Origin: JAXLVB01 sp046329195
GTDB lineage: Bacteria; Bacteroidota; Bacteroidia; Cytophagales; Spirosomataceae
Assembly: GCA_046329195.1 (NCBI GenBank)
Contig: JAXLVB010000001.1
Coordinates: 2,046,001-2,110,000, forward strand
DNA length: 64,000 nucleotides
Direction of reading: 5' to 3'
The translations under genes were made by a program, and so were the position numbers. Below are positions 51,485-60,391 of this stretch, in pieces. The notes under the pieces are model-generated. The model saw only the letters and a program-made list of their open reading frames with translations, ran no database searches and was not told where the DNA came from. The number at the start of each line of letters is the position of its first letter. Positions within the stretch are counted from its first letter, which is position 1.

Positions 51485-52087
51485 ATGACAACCAACCGAC
51501 TTCATTATGCTAGCGCCCTCGTGCTGATGGTTTTTGTTACCCTGCACCTTGGCAACCACCTGATGAGCCTCCAAAGCGTAGAGGCGCATCTCGAAGCGAT
51601 GGAAATACTCCGTCAGGTTTATCGCAATCCCTTTGCCGAAACCCTACTGATGCTGAGCTGTTTGTTTCAAGTCTATTCTGGACTTAGGCTGATGAAGCAG
51701 CGTAAAGGCACGTTCAACACAACTTTCGAGAAAATTCGGCTCTATAGTGGACTCTACGTAGCCTTTTTCCTGATAGCGCATCCCATAGCTATTTGGGTGG
51801 GTCGCTTGTATATGCACCTAGACACCAATTTTTATTTTGGAGCAGCTGTCCTGAACAAATCTCCCTATCCGCTGTTTTATGTACCCTATTACCTGTTAGG
51901 TGTAGTAACTTTTTTTGCCCATTTGGCAGCGGTACATTACACCAAAATGCAGAAACATTCTACTGCGGCTGTGCAGTCTTGGGGTATTATTGGAATCGCT
52001 TTCTTGGTGGGTATTGCCATTTTGTATGGCTTCACGGGAGGCTTCCGAGGCTTAGAAATGCCCGCTACTTACCAGTATTTGCCTTGA
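51485..52087 (+). CDS. Four- to five-helix membrane protein, cytochrome b-like pattern
   Basis: A 200-residue membrane protein from MTTNRLHYASALVLMVFVTL. Hydrophobic helices lie at about 5-25, 50-70, 85-108, 130-155 and 168-188. Histidines lie within or near helices (VTLHLGNHLMS, LIAHPIAIWVGRLY, FAHLAAVHYTK), a layout reminiscent of succinate dehydrogenase/fumarate reductase cytochrome b subunits. Haem binding is therefore possible but unproven. The gene follows the ECF41-like sigma gene by 35 bases and is probably in the same operon and under its control, by analogy with other ECF41 loci. Confidence 0.65.
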   Translation: MTTNRLHYASALVLMVFVTLHLGNHLMSLQSVEAHLEAMEILRQVYRNPFAETLLMLSCLFQVYSGLRLMKQRKGTFNTTFEKIRLYSGLYVAFFLIAHPIAIWVGRLYMHLDTNFYFGAAVLNKSPYPLFYVPYYLLGVVTFFAHLAAVHYTKMQKHSTAAVQSWGIIGIAFLVGIAILYGFTGGFRGLEMPATYQYLP

Positions 52088-52218
52088 CAGAAGATGATAC
52101 ATTGCCAGATAGGATGCATTGAGCGTCTCTTGTCTAAAAATTGAATGAAGCTCAGTAAATCTGACTAACTTGCCAGACAACTTGAGTATCAAGCGCTTTT
52201 AAACCAATACAAACCTCT

Positions 52219-53322
52219 ATGAAGAACATCATCCTACTGGCACTGTTAGTGATTACGACCTCAAGTGCCTTTGCCCAGTTAGACGTACCAGCCAGCGGTA
52301 ACAACCCCCGTGCTACGATTTCAGAAGAAGTTGGCATTACCAGTATTACACTCAAATACGGTCGTCCCGACGTGTCAGGACGGGAGGGTAAAATTTGGGG
52401 AAGTTTAGTGACCTACGGCTTCAGCACAACCAATTTTACAACAGGCAAAAACAACAGCCCGTGGCGAGCCGGTGCCAACGAAAACACCACGATTTCGTTT
52501 GAGCACGACGTCAAAGTAGAAGGCAAACCCATCAAAGCTGGTACGTATGGCCTTCACATGGCGGTATGGCCCGATAGCGTGGTGGTTATTTTCTCGAACC
52601 AAAGTAGTGCTTGGGGTAGTTTTTATTACGACCCCAAAGAAGACGCCCTTCGAGTAACGGTAAAGCCCGTTACCCTCGACAAAAGTGTAGAATGGTTGAA
52701 GTATGAGTTTATCGAACACAAGGAAAAGAGCTGTACCGTGGCTATGCTATGGGAAAAACTCATGGTGCCGTTCAAAATAGAAGTGGACGTTGATAACATC
52801 GTGTTGGCGTCGTTACGTGACCAACTCAAGAGTCAAAAAGGCTTCAATGCCTCTAACTTGCTGCAAGGAGCACAGTATTGCCTCAACAAAAACATCAACC
52901 TCGAAGAGGCGCTTTCGTGGAGCCAGCGAGCTGTCACGGGGTTTGGCGGACAAAAAAGCTACGTGAGCCTTCGGAACTTGGCCACTGCCTACGAAAAACT
53001 AAACCGCTTGCCACAAGCCGATTCGGTGATGACCGAGGCCCTCACGATGGCCAATGCTGCTCAATATACTGCCTATGGACGAGCACTCATTGGGCAAAAA
53101 CGAGTTGATAAAGCCCTGACGGTGTTACAGGAAAACCAAAAGAAAAATGGCGACGTGTTTATTGTAAACAATGGGTTGATGTTTGGCTATGCAGCAAAAG
53201 GCGATTTTAAAAACGCCGTCATGGCAGCCGAAAAAGCCTTGACTCAAGCCCCCAACGAACCTACAAAAAAGACAATTACTGACCAACTTGCCAAGCTCAA
53301 GGCAGGGACGAATATTAATTGA
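52219..53322 (+). CDS. DUF2911-domain secreted protein with TPR-like tail
   Basis: A 367-residue protein with a signal peptide (residues 1-19, SSAFAQ). DUF2911 occupies about residues 25-180: TLKYGRPDVSGREGKIWG, WRAGANENTTISFEHDV, KAGTYGLHMAV. The remainder (about 215-360) is helical and TPR-like (ALSWSQRAVTGFGGQKSY, NLATAYEKLNRLPQADSV). The function of DUF2911 is unknown; these proteins are frequent in Bacteroidota. It appears monocistronic and is followed by a strong hairpin. Confidence 0.9.
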   Translation: MKNIILLALLVITTSSAFAQLDVPASGNNPRATISEEVGITSITLKYGRPDVSGREGKIWGSLVTYGFSTTNFTTGKNNSPWRAGANENTTISFEHDVKVEGKPIKAGTYGLHMAVWPDSVVVIFSNQSSAWGSFYYDPKEDALRVTVKPVTLDKSVEWLKYEFIEHKEKSCTVAMLWEKLMVPFKIEVDVDNIVLASLRDQLKSQKGFNASNLLQGAQYCLNKNINLEEALSWSQRAVTGFGGQKSYVSLRNLATAYEKLNRLPQADSVMTEALTMANAAQYTAYGRALIGQKRVDKALTVLQENQKKNGDVFIVNNGLMFGYAAKGDFKNAVMAAEKALTQAPNEPTKKTITDQLAKLKAGTNIN

Positions 53323-53337
53323 CAAAGATCCCCTAAC

Positions 53338-53372
53338 ACGGAAGTCCGATGGCAAAGCCAGCGGACTTCCGT
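53338..53372. terminator. Strong hairpin between converging genes
   Basis: Arms ACGGAAGTCCG (53338-53348) and CGGACTTCCGT (53362-53372), with an inner TGGC-AAA-GCCA stem. It lies 16 bases after the DUF2911 gene and before the converging receptor gene, so it can serve both. Confidence 0.8.
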
Positions 53373-53428
53373 ATCTATAAATTCTTGGGCTGAAATTGTT
53401 GATTATTAAGGCTGTAACTTTATGATTT

Positions 53429-55864
53429 TTAGTTAATTCGGCTACTTTCGTCTTCGAGACCTGTGCGGCGTTGACGAGCCGATTTTACTTGATTGCTACC
53501 AAAATTAAAGCTCAAATTGACCCGTACCTGACGGCTTTCCCAACCACCAGCCCCGCTGATTCGGAGGCCACCGAAGCGAGTGTCACCGCTCCACGGTGAG
53601 CTAAAAAGTACGTCACTTACGGCTACTCGAAGTGCTACTTTTTCCTTTAGAATCTTCTTTTGCAAGGCCAAATCCAACGAGCCTTGTCCTCGGGTTACAT
53701 ACGTGCCACCCCAAATGCCAGGCGAACTGTACCAACCCGATACTTCTAAGTTCCATTTGCGAGGCAAACTAAAATTATTCTGGCCATACAGACTCAGGAC
53801 TGTAGCCTTCACCTGCGAAAACTTCAGGTTGTCGGAGCGAAAGTCGGTGTAGTAAGCGTTGACACTCATAAAAACACTCCACCACTTTGCCACTTGAAAC
53901 GGATACGTAATACCCAGATTGATAACTCGCTGGTCTGCAATGTTTTGCTCCATCATAAAATTACGGTCAAAGTTGGTGGTATCGGTAATCTGGGCAAAAA
54001 AGTTATGGACATAGCTGTAACTCAACGACGTAGTCAAGGTGTATTTGTAGGTATGCGAAAGCTTGAGATTGTCGGTGTATTGAGGTTGTAAAAAAGCATT
54101 TCCTTTTTGATAAGTAAGTTCGTCGAGTTTCCATTCAAACGGATTTAACGCTTGATACGATGGCCGTTCAATGCGCCGGCTGTAGGTGAGGGCAAAACTG
54201 TTGTTGGCATTGTGGCTGTACGTAATACCCCCACTCGGAAACAAATTGGTGTAATTGCGTTTCACACGGGCATCTCTGTTGGCTTGGGTGCTGGTGAGGT
54301 TTCCATCCGAAATCGTCTGCTCGGCTCGTAGCCCCATTTGTAGGTTGACACGCTTGTACTTTTTGTTGAAATTGACATACCCTGCCACAATTTGTTCTTG
54401 ATACACAAAGTTGTTGCTGCGGTTTTTGTTGAGTACATCGGTTTGGTCAATCACGTCATAAAAATCAAAGGTATTGTCTGTTGATACGGACGAAAATTTC
54501 AGGCCCACCCCCAGCTTGCCTTTCAAGAAATTCTGTTCGTAATCGGCTTTGGCAGTGACGATACTGATGTCGGTGGGAGTTTTCATGCGGTAAATCCGCT
54601 CCAAGAGCGTTTGGGTTTCCACAGCATTTTGATAATAATTAGGCTGGAAGTTCTCACGACGGTTGCTGTACTTACCAAAATCCACATCCACACTCAGGTC
54701 ATGCCCCAAGGTATCGCTGTATTTATAGTTGGAGTTAAAGTATAGGTTATAGTTGTTGAAATCGGTCCGATTGTTTGCTATTAATACCTGCTCGATTTGA
54801 CGAGTCGCCATTGGGATAATGGGCGTACGGCTATAGTTGCTATAAGCATAGCTGTTGAAATTTCCATTCAGAATCACGCCAAATGTACTTTTCTTTGATA
54901 AAAACCAATCAAATCCCATTTTGACGTTGTGGTTGTTGCCATCGCCAACGGTTTCAGATTTTTGGTCAAAAATGGTGCTTACTTGTTCTCGATAGAGGTT
55001 CAAAAAAGACCATGTTTTGCCAAGGCGATTGCTGTACGTACCAAAAAAATTAGTGCTCCGATTACGATTATTGAGCGAAACCGAGCTGTTGAGTTTTCCA
55101 TAGTGCCCATAACCATATCCTACCGATGCACTGCCGTTGGTGCCGAAACGTTTGTCTTTTTTGAGACGGATATTAATGATACCTGCATTGCCCGCTGCAT
55201 CGTAACGAGCCGACGGCTGGGTGATTACCTCAATGGCTTCAATATCAGAGGCTTGAAGCGATTTTAAGTAGTCGGTTAAATCTTGTCCTTGAAGCACCGA
55301 TGGTTTGCCGTCAATAAAAATTCGCACCCCTGTTTTGCCTTCCAAAACCACGTTTTCGTTGTTGTCAATCACCACCCCTGGCGACTTCCGCAGCAACTCA
55401 AAGCCGGTAGTGCCGGTAGCACTGAGGCTGCCCTGAACGTTAAAAACCGTTTTGTCGGCCAGTACTTCTACCAATGGTTTTTGTGCTTTTACGCTTACCT
55501 CTTTCAACACTGCCGTGTTGTTAAGAACCAACGGCGGCAATGCAAGCGATTGGTCAAAAATCTCAAAAGGCATGGAGCGTTGTTTCTCAAAGCCAACACT
55601 GCTGGCTACAACAAAATAACGAGCTGGCTTTAAGTTAGTGATTTTGAAGCCTCCATTTTCGTTACAGATTTCGGCTTTGGCAAGCGTAGAATCACTGACC
55701 CGATACGCCACTACGGTAGCAAAGGGTACACCTTCGTTGGCTTGGCTTTTGACCAAACCCGATACCGAATACAGCTGAGCCCTCACCGAAGTGGCAAACA
55801 AAAACAAGAGCGCCGAAAGAAACAGGCGATTTTTTTTTGAGGAGATAGTAACAAACTTTTTCAT
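53429..55864 (-). CDS. TonB-linked outer-membrane receptor (CarboxypepD_reg-Plug-barrel)
   Basis: An 811-residue outer-membrane protein. Signal peptide at residues 1-30. Residues 31-115 are a carboxypeptidase-regulatory-like domain (YSVSGLVKSQANEGVPFATV). Residues 120-240 are a plug domain (VFNVQGSLSATGTTGFELLR, KSPGVVIDNNENVVLEGKTG, AIEVITQPSARYDAAGNAGI). The rest is a large strand-rich barrel of the OMP_b-brl_3 type. It lacks the SusC signature and has no SusD neighbour, so it is not a classical glycan importer. It is divergent from the LytS-type kinase gene (216 bases between starts), which may relate to its regulation. Confidence 0.9.
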   Translation of the reverse strand: MKKFVTISSKKNRLFLSALLFLFATSVRAQLYSVSGLVKSQANEGVPFATVVAYRVSDSTLAKAEICNENGGFKITNLKPARYFVVASSVGFEKQRSMPFEIFDQSLALPPLVLNNTAVLKEVSVKAQKPLVEVLADKTVFNVQGSLSATGTTGFELLRKSPGVVIDNNENVVLEGKTGVRIFIDGKPSVLQGQDLTDYLKSLQASDIEAIEVITQPSARYDAAGNAGIINIRLKKDKRFGTNGSASVGYGYGHYGKLNSSVSLNNRNRSTNFFGTYSNRLGKTWSFLNLYREQVSTIFDQKSETVGDGNNHNVKMGFDWFLSKKSTFGVILNGNFNSYAYSNYSRTPIIPMATRQIEQVLIANNRTDFNNYNLYFNSNYKYSDTLGHDLSVDVDFGKYSNRRENFQPNYYQNAVETQTLLERIYRMKTPTDISIVTAKADYEQNFLKGKLGVGLKFSSVSTDNTFDFYDVIDQTDVLNKNRSNNFVYQEQIVAGYVNFNKKYKRVNLQMGLRAEQTISDGNLTSTQANRDARVKRNYTNLFPSGGITYSHNANNSFALTYSRRIERPSYQALNPFEWKLDELTYQKGNAFLQPQYTDNLKLSHTYKYTLTTSLSYSYVHNFFAQITDTTNFDRNFMMEQNIADQRVINLGITYPFQVAKWWSVFMSVNAYYTDFRSDNLKFSQVKATVLSLYGQNNFSLPRKWNLEVSGWYSSPGIWGGTYVTRGQGSLDLALQKKILKEKVALRVAVSDVLFSSPWSGDTRFGGLRISGAGGWESRQVRVNLSFNFGSNQVKSARQRRTGLEDESSRIN

Positions 55865-56080
55865 AACATGTTGTTGATTTGATGGGTCAAAATTCTGGAG
55901 ATAAAAGGAAGCATCCTTTTCCTAATCGGTGAGTTGCCAAATAATCTGCCGAATGGTCTATCGTGCCATTCAACGGCTTATTCTGCAACTCGTCGGAATC
56001 AAGCTGGTCTAATTGCAGGCAAAGCATTTGTTTTGTATCGAGTAAAATAGCCTCGGTAGGGACGATTAAACCCCACTTTT

Positions 56081-57148
56081 ATGAAAATCAACTGGCAGCA
56101 AAAATTAATTTGGGGTGTTCGAGCGGGTGAGTTAGCCGCCCTGATAGGTATCTATATGGCCTTGTGGCTGCTTTATGCGTTTACCTTAGCTATCAATGAA
56201 TTTGCCTGGGCCAAAATGCCATTTTCGGCCTTGATTCAACATTATCTAATCAGCCAAGGCATTGACTATTTGCTCAAGTTTGCCCTAACACTTCCTATTT
56301 GGTATTTGTATTTTCGGGTGATTCCCCATTGGAGCCCCCAAGCCAAACTATTGCTTCACTTGATTACGCTTGTGTTGTTTGTAATGGTCTGGAAATCATT
56401 ATTTTATTGGCTGATGGAGCTGCTGGGGCGAGGGCATTTGCAAGGCTCAAGCCAAGTGTGGGATATCTATATTCCGGGCTTGATTTATATTATTGAATTT
56501 GGATTTTTTCATGCCTACGAATACCACCAGCAAGTGCAAAAACAAAAAGAAGTTGAAGCCCAACTTCGACAGGCCACTTTAGAAAGTGAGTTGTCGGCCA
56601 TTAAGGCGCAGTTGAATCCTCATTTTTTGTACAATGTGTTTAATACCATTAGTGCTTCGGTGCCTCCCGAAATGGAAACTACCCGAGAGATGATAGCCAA
56701 ATTGGCCGATTTGTTTCGGTATCAGCTACGGGCCTCACGAGAGAACTTTGTGTCGCTACGAGACGAGATAGACTTTATAAATAACTACCTCTCTTTGGAA
56801 AAAGACCGTTTTGGCGACCGCCTGACCATCAAAATAGACATTAGCCCGGCCCTATGGAAAGAAAAAATCCCGCCAATGATTTTGCAACCACTGGTCGAAA
56901 ATGCTATTAAACATGGCCTATCTTCGCTGATAGAGGGGGGGACTGTCGGAATTTCTGTAAAAAAAAGGGACACTCACATCCATTTTGAAGTAGCCGATAC
57001 GGGCGTGGGCCTCTCCGATGACCAAGAGATAATCGGAAAAGGGATCGGACTGACCAACACAAACCTACGGCTTGAAAAAATGTTTGGCTCCAAACTCCAG
57101 TTCAGCCCTAATCAGCCTCGGGGTTTGCGAGTATCGTTTGAGATTTAA
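56081..57148 (+). CDS. LytS-type sensor histidine kinase
   Basis: A 355-residue kinase of the His_kinase/LytS group. Four membrane helices lie in residues 15-150 without an extracytoplasmic sensor domain, followed by a coiled linker (YEYHQQVQKQKEVEAQLRQ). The phosphoacceptor box is LNPHFLYNVFNTISA at about residues 186-200. The ATP-binding part has MILQPLVENAIKHGL and DTGVGLSD. It is followed 10 bases later by its LytTR response regulator gene, forming a standard operon. Start and stop are unambiguous. Confidence 0.94.
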   Translation: MKINWQQKLIWGVRAGELAALIGIYMALWLLYAFTLAINEFAWAKMPFSALIQHYLISQGIDYLLKFALTLPIWYLYFRVIPHWSPQAKLLLHLITLVLFVMVWKSLFYWLMELLGRGHLQGSSQVWDIYIPGLIYIIEFGFFHAYEYHQQVQKQKEVEAQLRQATLESELSAIKAQLNPHFLYNVFNTISASVPPEMETTREMIAKLADLFRYQLRASRENFVSLRDEIDFINNYLSLEKDRFGDRLTIKIDISPALWKEKIPPMILQPLVENAIKHGLSSLIEGGTVGISVKKRDTHIHFEVADTGVGLSDDQEIIGKGIGLTNTNLRLEKMFGSKLQFSPNQPRGLRVSFEI

Positions 57149-57158
57149 TCTTGTTTTT

Positions 57159-57890
57159 ATGCAAAAAGTAGTCATTGCCGACGACGAAGCCGCCGGACGC
57201 ACCCTCATCAAGCAGTATTTAACGGATTTCCCATCGCTGATTGTGGTTGGTGAGGCCAACAATGGCGTAGATGCCATCAAGGTCATCAACGAGTTTAAGC
57301 CCGACTTGGTGTTTCTGGATATTCAAATGCCTGGCCTTTCGGGTTTTGACGTACTCAAGCACCTGGACGAAATCCCACAAGTCATTTTTTCGACCGCCTA
57401 CGACCAATACGCCTTGCGGGCGTTTGAGGTTCATGCCATTGATTATTTGCTAAAACCCTACACACGAGAGCGATTTAGCTTGGCTATTCAGAAGCTCCGA
57501 AACAACGAAAAGCAACACATCTCCAGCGTACAACCCTTGGCCGAAAGCCTTATTAACCCCTTACAGTACCCTGAGAAAATCTTGATTCAGCAGCAACAAC
57601 GCCTCATTACGGTAGCCGTGGCCGAAATCATCTGGATTGAAGCCGAAGGCGACTACTCCAAGCTCATCACCAACAAAGGTAACTACCTCAGCAACTACGG
57701 CATCAGCACACTCGAAACCAAGCTTAACCCACAGCTTTTTATTCGAGTGCATCGGTCTTCGATGGTGAATCTGTCGTACATCCGAGAAGTACAAAAGCAA
57801 ATCAGCAGCTACGACATCATCATGCAAAACAACGACGTGGTTCGGGTAAGCCGAGGCTATATGGATAATATTAAGCGGCTTACGTATTGA
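57159..57890 (+). CDS. LytTR-family response regulator
   Basis: A 243-residue regulator from MQKVVIADDEAAGRTLIKQY. The receiver domain holds the phosphoacceptor Asp in LVFLDIQMPGLSGFD and the Lys in DYLLKPYTRERF. The C-terminal LytTR DNA-binding domain covers about 140-240 (IIWIEAEGDYSKLITNKGNY, FIRVHRSSMVNLSYIREVQK). The frame extends upstream into the kinase gene, but the receiver start fixes the ATG at 57159. It is paired with the LytS-type kinase and is the likely regulator of nearby targets. Its 3' end overlaps the converging WYL gene by 11 bases. Confidence 0.94.
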   Translation: MQKVVIADDEAAGRTLIKQYLTDFPSLIVVGEANNGVDAIKVINEFKPDLVFLDIQMPGLSGFDVLKHLDEIPQVIFSTAYDQYALRAFEVHAIDYLLKPYTRERFSLAIQKLRNNEKQHISSVQPLAESLINPLQYPEKILIQQQQRLITVAVAEIIWIEAEGDYSKLITNKGNYLSNYGISTLETKLNPQLFIRVHRSSMVNLSYIREVQKQISSYDIIMQNNDVVRVSRGYMDNIKRLTY

Positions 57891-58875
57891 GCACTGAAGG
57901 ATAAAGCAGTGTTTGCTCTTTTATGATTTCGATAATCTGCTGACGTAGTGTATCGGGTGCCAACACCTCTACATCGGTCCCAAATTCAAGAACTTTGGCT
58001 TTGAGTTCTCGATTGGTATAGACGTAAAGGCTAATCGTTCTTTCGCCCGTCAGTTGTTGGCTATGGTGTAATTTTTTGGTTTCAACATACACAAAACGTC
58101 TGGCACTGAAGCGTAACGTCACTTCTTCGAGCATACCTTCAAGTGTCACACCAATCATGTGGCTGAATCGTTCTTGCCAGTGGCCGCTTTTATCATAAGG
58201 AAAAGAAACCCCTGTTGTATGAATAGGTCCCTCTATTCGATCTAAAGCAAAAATGTGGGGTACATTAGAATTGCTCTCCTCCCACGCAATCAGAAACCAT
58301 CGGTTATTGTATTCTTTGAGCAACAGTGGAAAAATATGTCGTTCCTTAAGTGCTTCATTAAAAGGCTGATACCCAATTCTCAGAAAGTCCTTGTTGATGT
58401 GCTGGGCAAGTTTGGGCAAATAGTCCTTACCTTTCAGAATCACTTCTTCAAATTGAATAAAAGCATTCTTTTCGGCATCGGTAACCGAAATACGCTGTTC
58501 TAATCGAAGTAAAATATCTTCTAAACCTACGAATTCTACAGATTTTGCGGCTTTTCTGAGCAGTGCTAATGCTTCATTGAGCGAACTGTAAGGACTTTCA
58601 TCTAAGGCTTCTAAAATAGAATAACTGACGTTTTGGTAATAATATCCTGTATGTTTATTAGCCTTCTCTGGCAATGGAGCGCCTAACTCTTCTCGCATAA
58701 AGCGGAGGTCATTTTGAAGGGTTTTAGCTTCTACTGATAAGCCTGTCTTGTGAAAGTACGCCTCCTGTAGTGCTTCTGTTGAAAACGTGCGTCCGCCCCT
58801 TAGCAATTGATGCAGGGTCAACAGCCGTTTAATTCTTTTTCCATCGTTTTCTCGTCCTTTTCGCATTTTCATCAA
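57880..58875 (-). CDS. WYL-domain transcriptional regulator
   Basis: A 331-residue regulator. Residues 12-75 form an N-terminal winged helix (RIKRLLTLHQLLRGGRTFST, LQNDLRFMREELGAPL). The WYL domain lies at about 165-235 (FLRIGYQPFNEALKERHIFP, LLKEYNNRWFLIAWEE, where the usual W-Y-L core reads WFL). A C-terminal extension (about 245-325) is similar to the WCX region. WYL proteins bind ligands, often nucleic acids or nucleotides, and are common next to defence genes. It is divergent from the RecD-like helicase gene with 80 bases between the starts and probably regulates it. Confidence 0.9.
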   Translation of the reverse strand: MMKMRKGRENDGKRIKRLLTLHQLLRGGRTFSTEALQEAYFHKTGLSVEAKTLQNDLRFMREELGAPLPEKANKHTGYYYQNVSYSILEALDESPYSSLNEALALLRKAAKSVEFVGLEDILLRLEQRISVTDAEKNAFIQFEEVILKGKDYLPKLAQHINKDFLRIGYQPFNEALKERHIFPLLLKEYNNRWFLIAWEESNSNVPHIFALDRIEGPIHTTGVSFPYDKSGHWQERFSHMIGVTLEGMLEEVTLRFSARRFVYVETKKLHHSQQLTGERTISLYVYTNRELKAKVLEFGTDVEVLAPDTLRQQIIEIIKEQTLLYPSVLNT

Positions 58876-58955
58876 TTTTTTATCAAAGTAAACAAATTGG
58901 TAATTGACCTGCTAATCTTTGCGGTGGATTAGTTAACCAACATCCACATAAGGCC

Positions 58956-60317
58956 ATGACCGCACAGACTCCTGCTACTTCGTTGTTTTCTTTGTTTGCT
59001 TATAAGCCTACTACTTGTCAGGCAAAGGCGTTGTACTTGTTGGAAGAGTTTTTGGACAGCCCTGCCCATCATCAGGTTTTCATGCTAAGAGGGGCGGCAG
59101 GGACGGGCAAAACTACGTTGATGCAAGCATTGGTAAGTTACTTGGCAGATACAGACTTCCATGTAGAATTACTTGCCCCCACAGGCAAGGCTGCCAAAGT
59201 ATTGACACACCGAAGCAAGTCAATGGCTACTACGATTCATCATTTGCTGTACCTTCCGATTGAGCAACCAGATGGGCGTATTTTCTACTATTACAAGCCT
59301 AATTTGTGTAAAGTTCGCACCATTTATGTGGTGGACGAAGCCTCTATGCTCTCGGCAAGCCAAGCAAACGACGGGCTTTTCTTTGCCGAGAATGCACCAT
59401 TAATAGACCTCTTGCGTCATGCACAAGAAGGGCATCCTGACAACCAAATTATATTTGTGGGCGATACTTATCAGTTAGAACCCATCGGTGAGACGGAATC
59501 GGTCGCCCTTTCTGCTGATACCTTTGCTAAGTTGACGGGGCTTTCGGTGGAGCAGACTACGCTTCAAGAAGTGATGCGGCAAGCGGCTGATTCACCAATC
59601 ATTAGCTTGGCTAATCGAATTAAGCAACTCAAAGACAATGAGTTACCACTAAAAGGTTACGCTCTTAAACTCCCACGCTTGCGTAACGAGCAGGAGGCTT
59701 TGCATTATTTCTTGACGTATTTTGATGTGAATCAGCCCGAAAATGTGATTTATTTGGCTTGCTCTAATGCAAAAGTTCAGCAATTTAATCGAGTGGTGCG
59801 GCAACACCTTGACTTGGCAACTCAACCACTCACCAAAGGCGACTTGGTGTGTATAGACGAAACTTGGCAAAATGCTGAACACAAAGTGATTAGGGGCGAC
59901 ATGGGTGTGGTGCAGGCAGTAAGCACCAAGATAGAGGAAAAAACTGACATTAGATTTATGGAAGCAGAAATTGCTTTTCGGGATGGTGATGACAAGCTAT
60001 TTACTGTACAAACCAAGGTAATTGTGGACTACCTACTTGCAGATAAACCCATGCTTCAAGTCGAACAAATGAAGCACCTAAAAGCTGACCGGATGAGTAA
60101 AAATAATACTTATCGTAGCAGCGAACGAGCTACCGATGACCCCTACATGAACGCCATGCGCCTGCGCTACGGCTACGCCCTCACGACCCACAAAGCCCAA
60201 GGTAGTGAGTGGGGACGGGTACTGATAGACCCCCAATTTCATTTAGGCAACGGACACCGCTGGCTCTACACCGCCGTAACCCGAGCAAAGTTAGAAGTGT
60301 GGAGTTGGTGGTATTAG
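58956..60317 (+). CDS. RecD/UvrD-C-type DNA helicase (AAA_30 family)
   Basis: A 453-residue superfamily 1B-like helicase. Walker A is GAAGTGKTT (residues 46-54). Walker B is VVDEASML (about 127-134), followed by FVGDTYQLEPIGE motif III and the QEVMRQAADSPI segment. The C-terminal half has the UvrD_C_2 signature ALTTHKAQGSEWGRVLI and ends in AVTRAKLEVW. It is much shorter than RecD or RecD2 and has no N-terminal RecBCD-interaction domain. It lies divergent from the WYL regulator. Its stop codon TAG lies inside the family A REP hairpin, so the hairpin probably doubles as its transcript end. Confidence 0.9.
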   Translation: MTAQTPATSLFSLFAYKPTTCQAKALYLLEEFLDSPAHHQVFMLRGAAGTGKTTLMQALVSYLADTDFHVELLAPTGKAAKVLTHRSKSMATTIHHLLYLPIEQPDGRIFYYYKPNLCKVRTIYVVDEASMLSASQANDGLFFAENAPLIDLLRHAQEGHPDNQIIFVGDTYQLEPIGETESVALSADTFAKLTGLSVEQTTLQEVMRQAADSPIISLANRIKQLKDNELPLKGYALKLPRLRNEQEALHYFLTYFDVNQPENVIYLACSNAKVQQFNRVVRQHLDLATQPLTKGDLVCIDETWQNAEHKVIRGDMGVVQAVSTKIEEKTDIRFMEAEIAFRDGDDKLFTVQTKVIVDYLLADKPMLQVEQMKHLKADRMSKNNTYRSSERATDDPYMNAMRLRYGYALTTHKAQGSEWGRVLIDPQFHLGNGHRWLYTAVTRAKLEVWSWWY

Positions 60318-60349
60318 CGATTCCATCACTTTGAGTGATGGAATCGCTA
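60315..60349. repeat. REP-like palindrome, family A, copy 3 (left of RAYT copy 2)
   Basis: Perfect 16-bp arms TAGCGATTCCATCACT and AGTGATGGAATCGCTA around a 3-base centre, followed by a partial AGAATCGCT repeat. The first TAG is the stop codon of the helicase gene. It lies 43 bases upstream of the RAYT start. Confidence 0.93.
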
Positions 60350-60391
60350 AGAATCGCTGAAAAATGGCTAAATTGCTTCAAAAATAATAAG

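Noticed and set aside
53429..55864. Classical SusC receptor
   Set aside because: The protein is too short for SusC, is of the OMP_b-brl_3 type and has no SusD neighbour.
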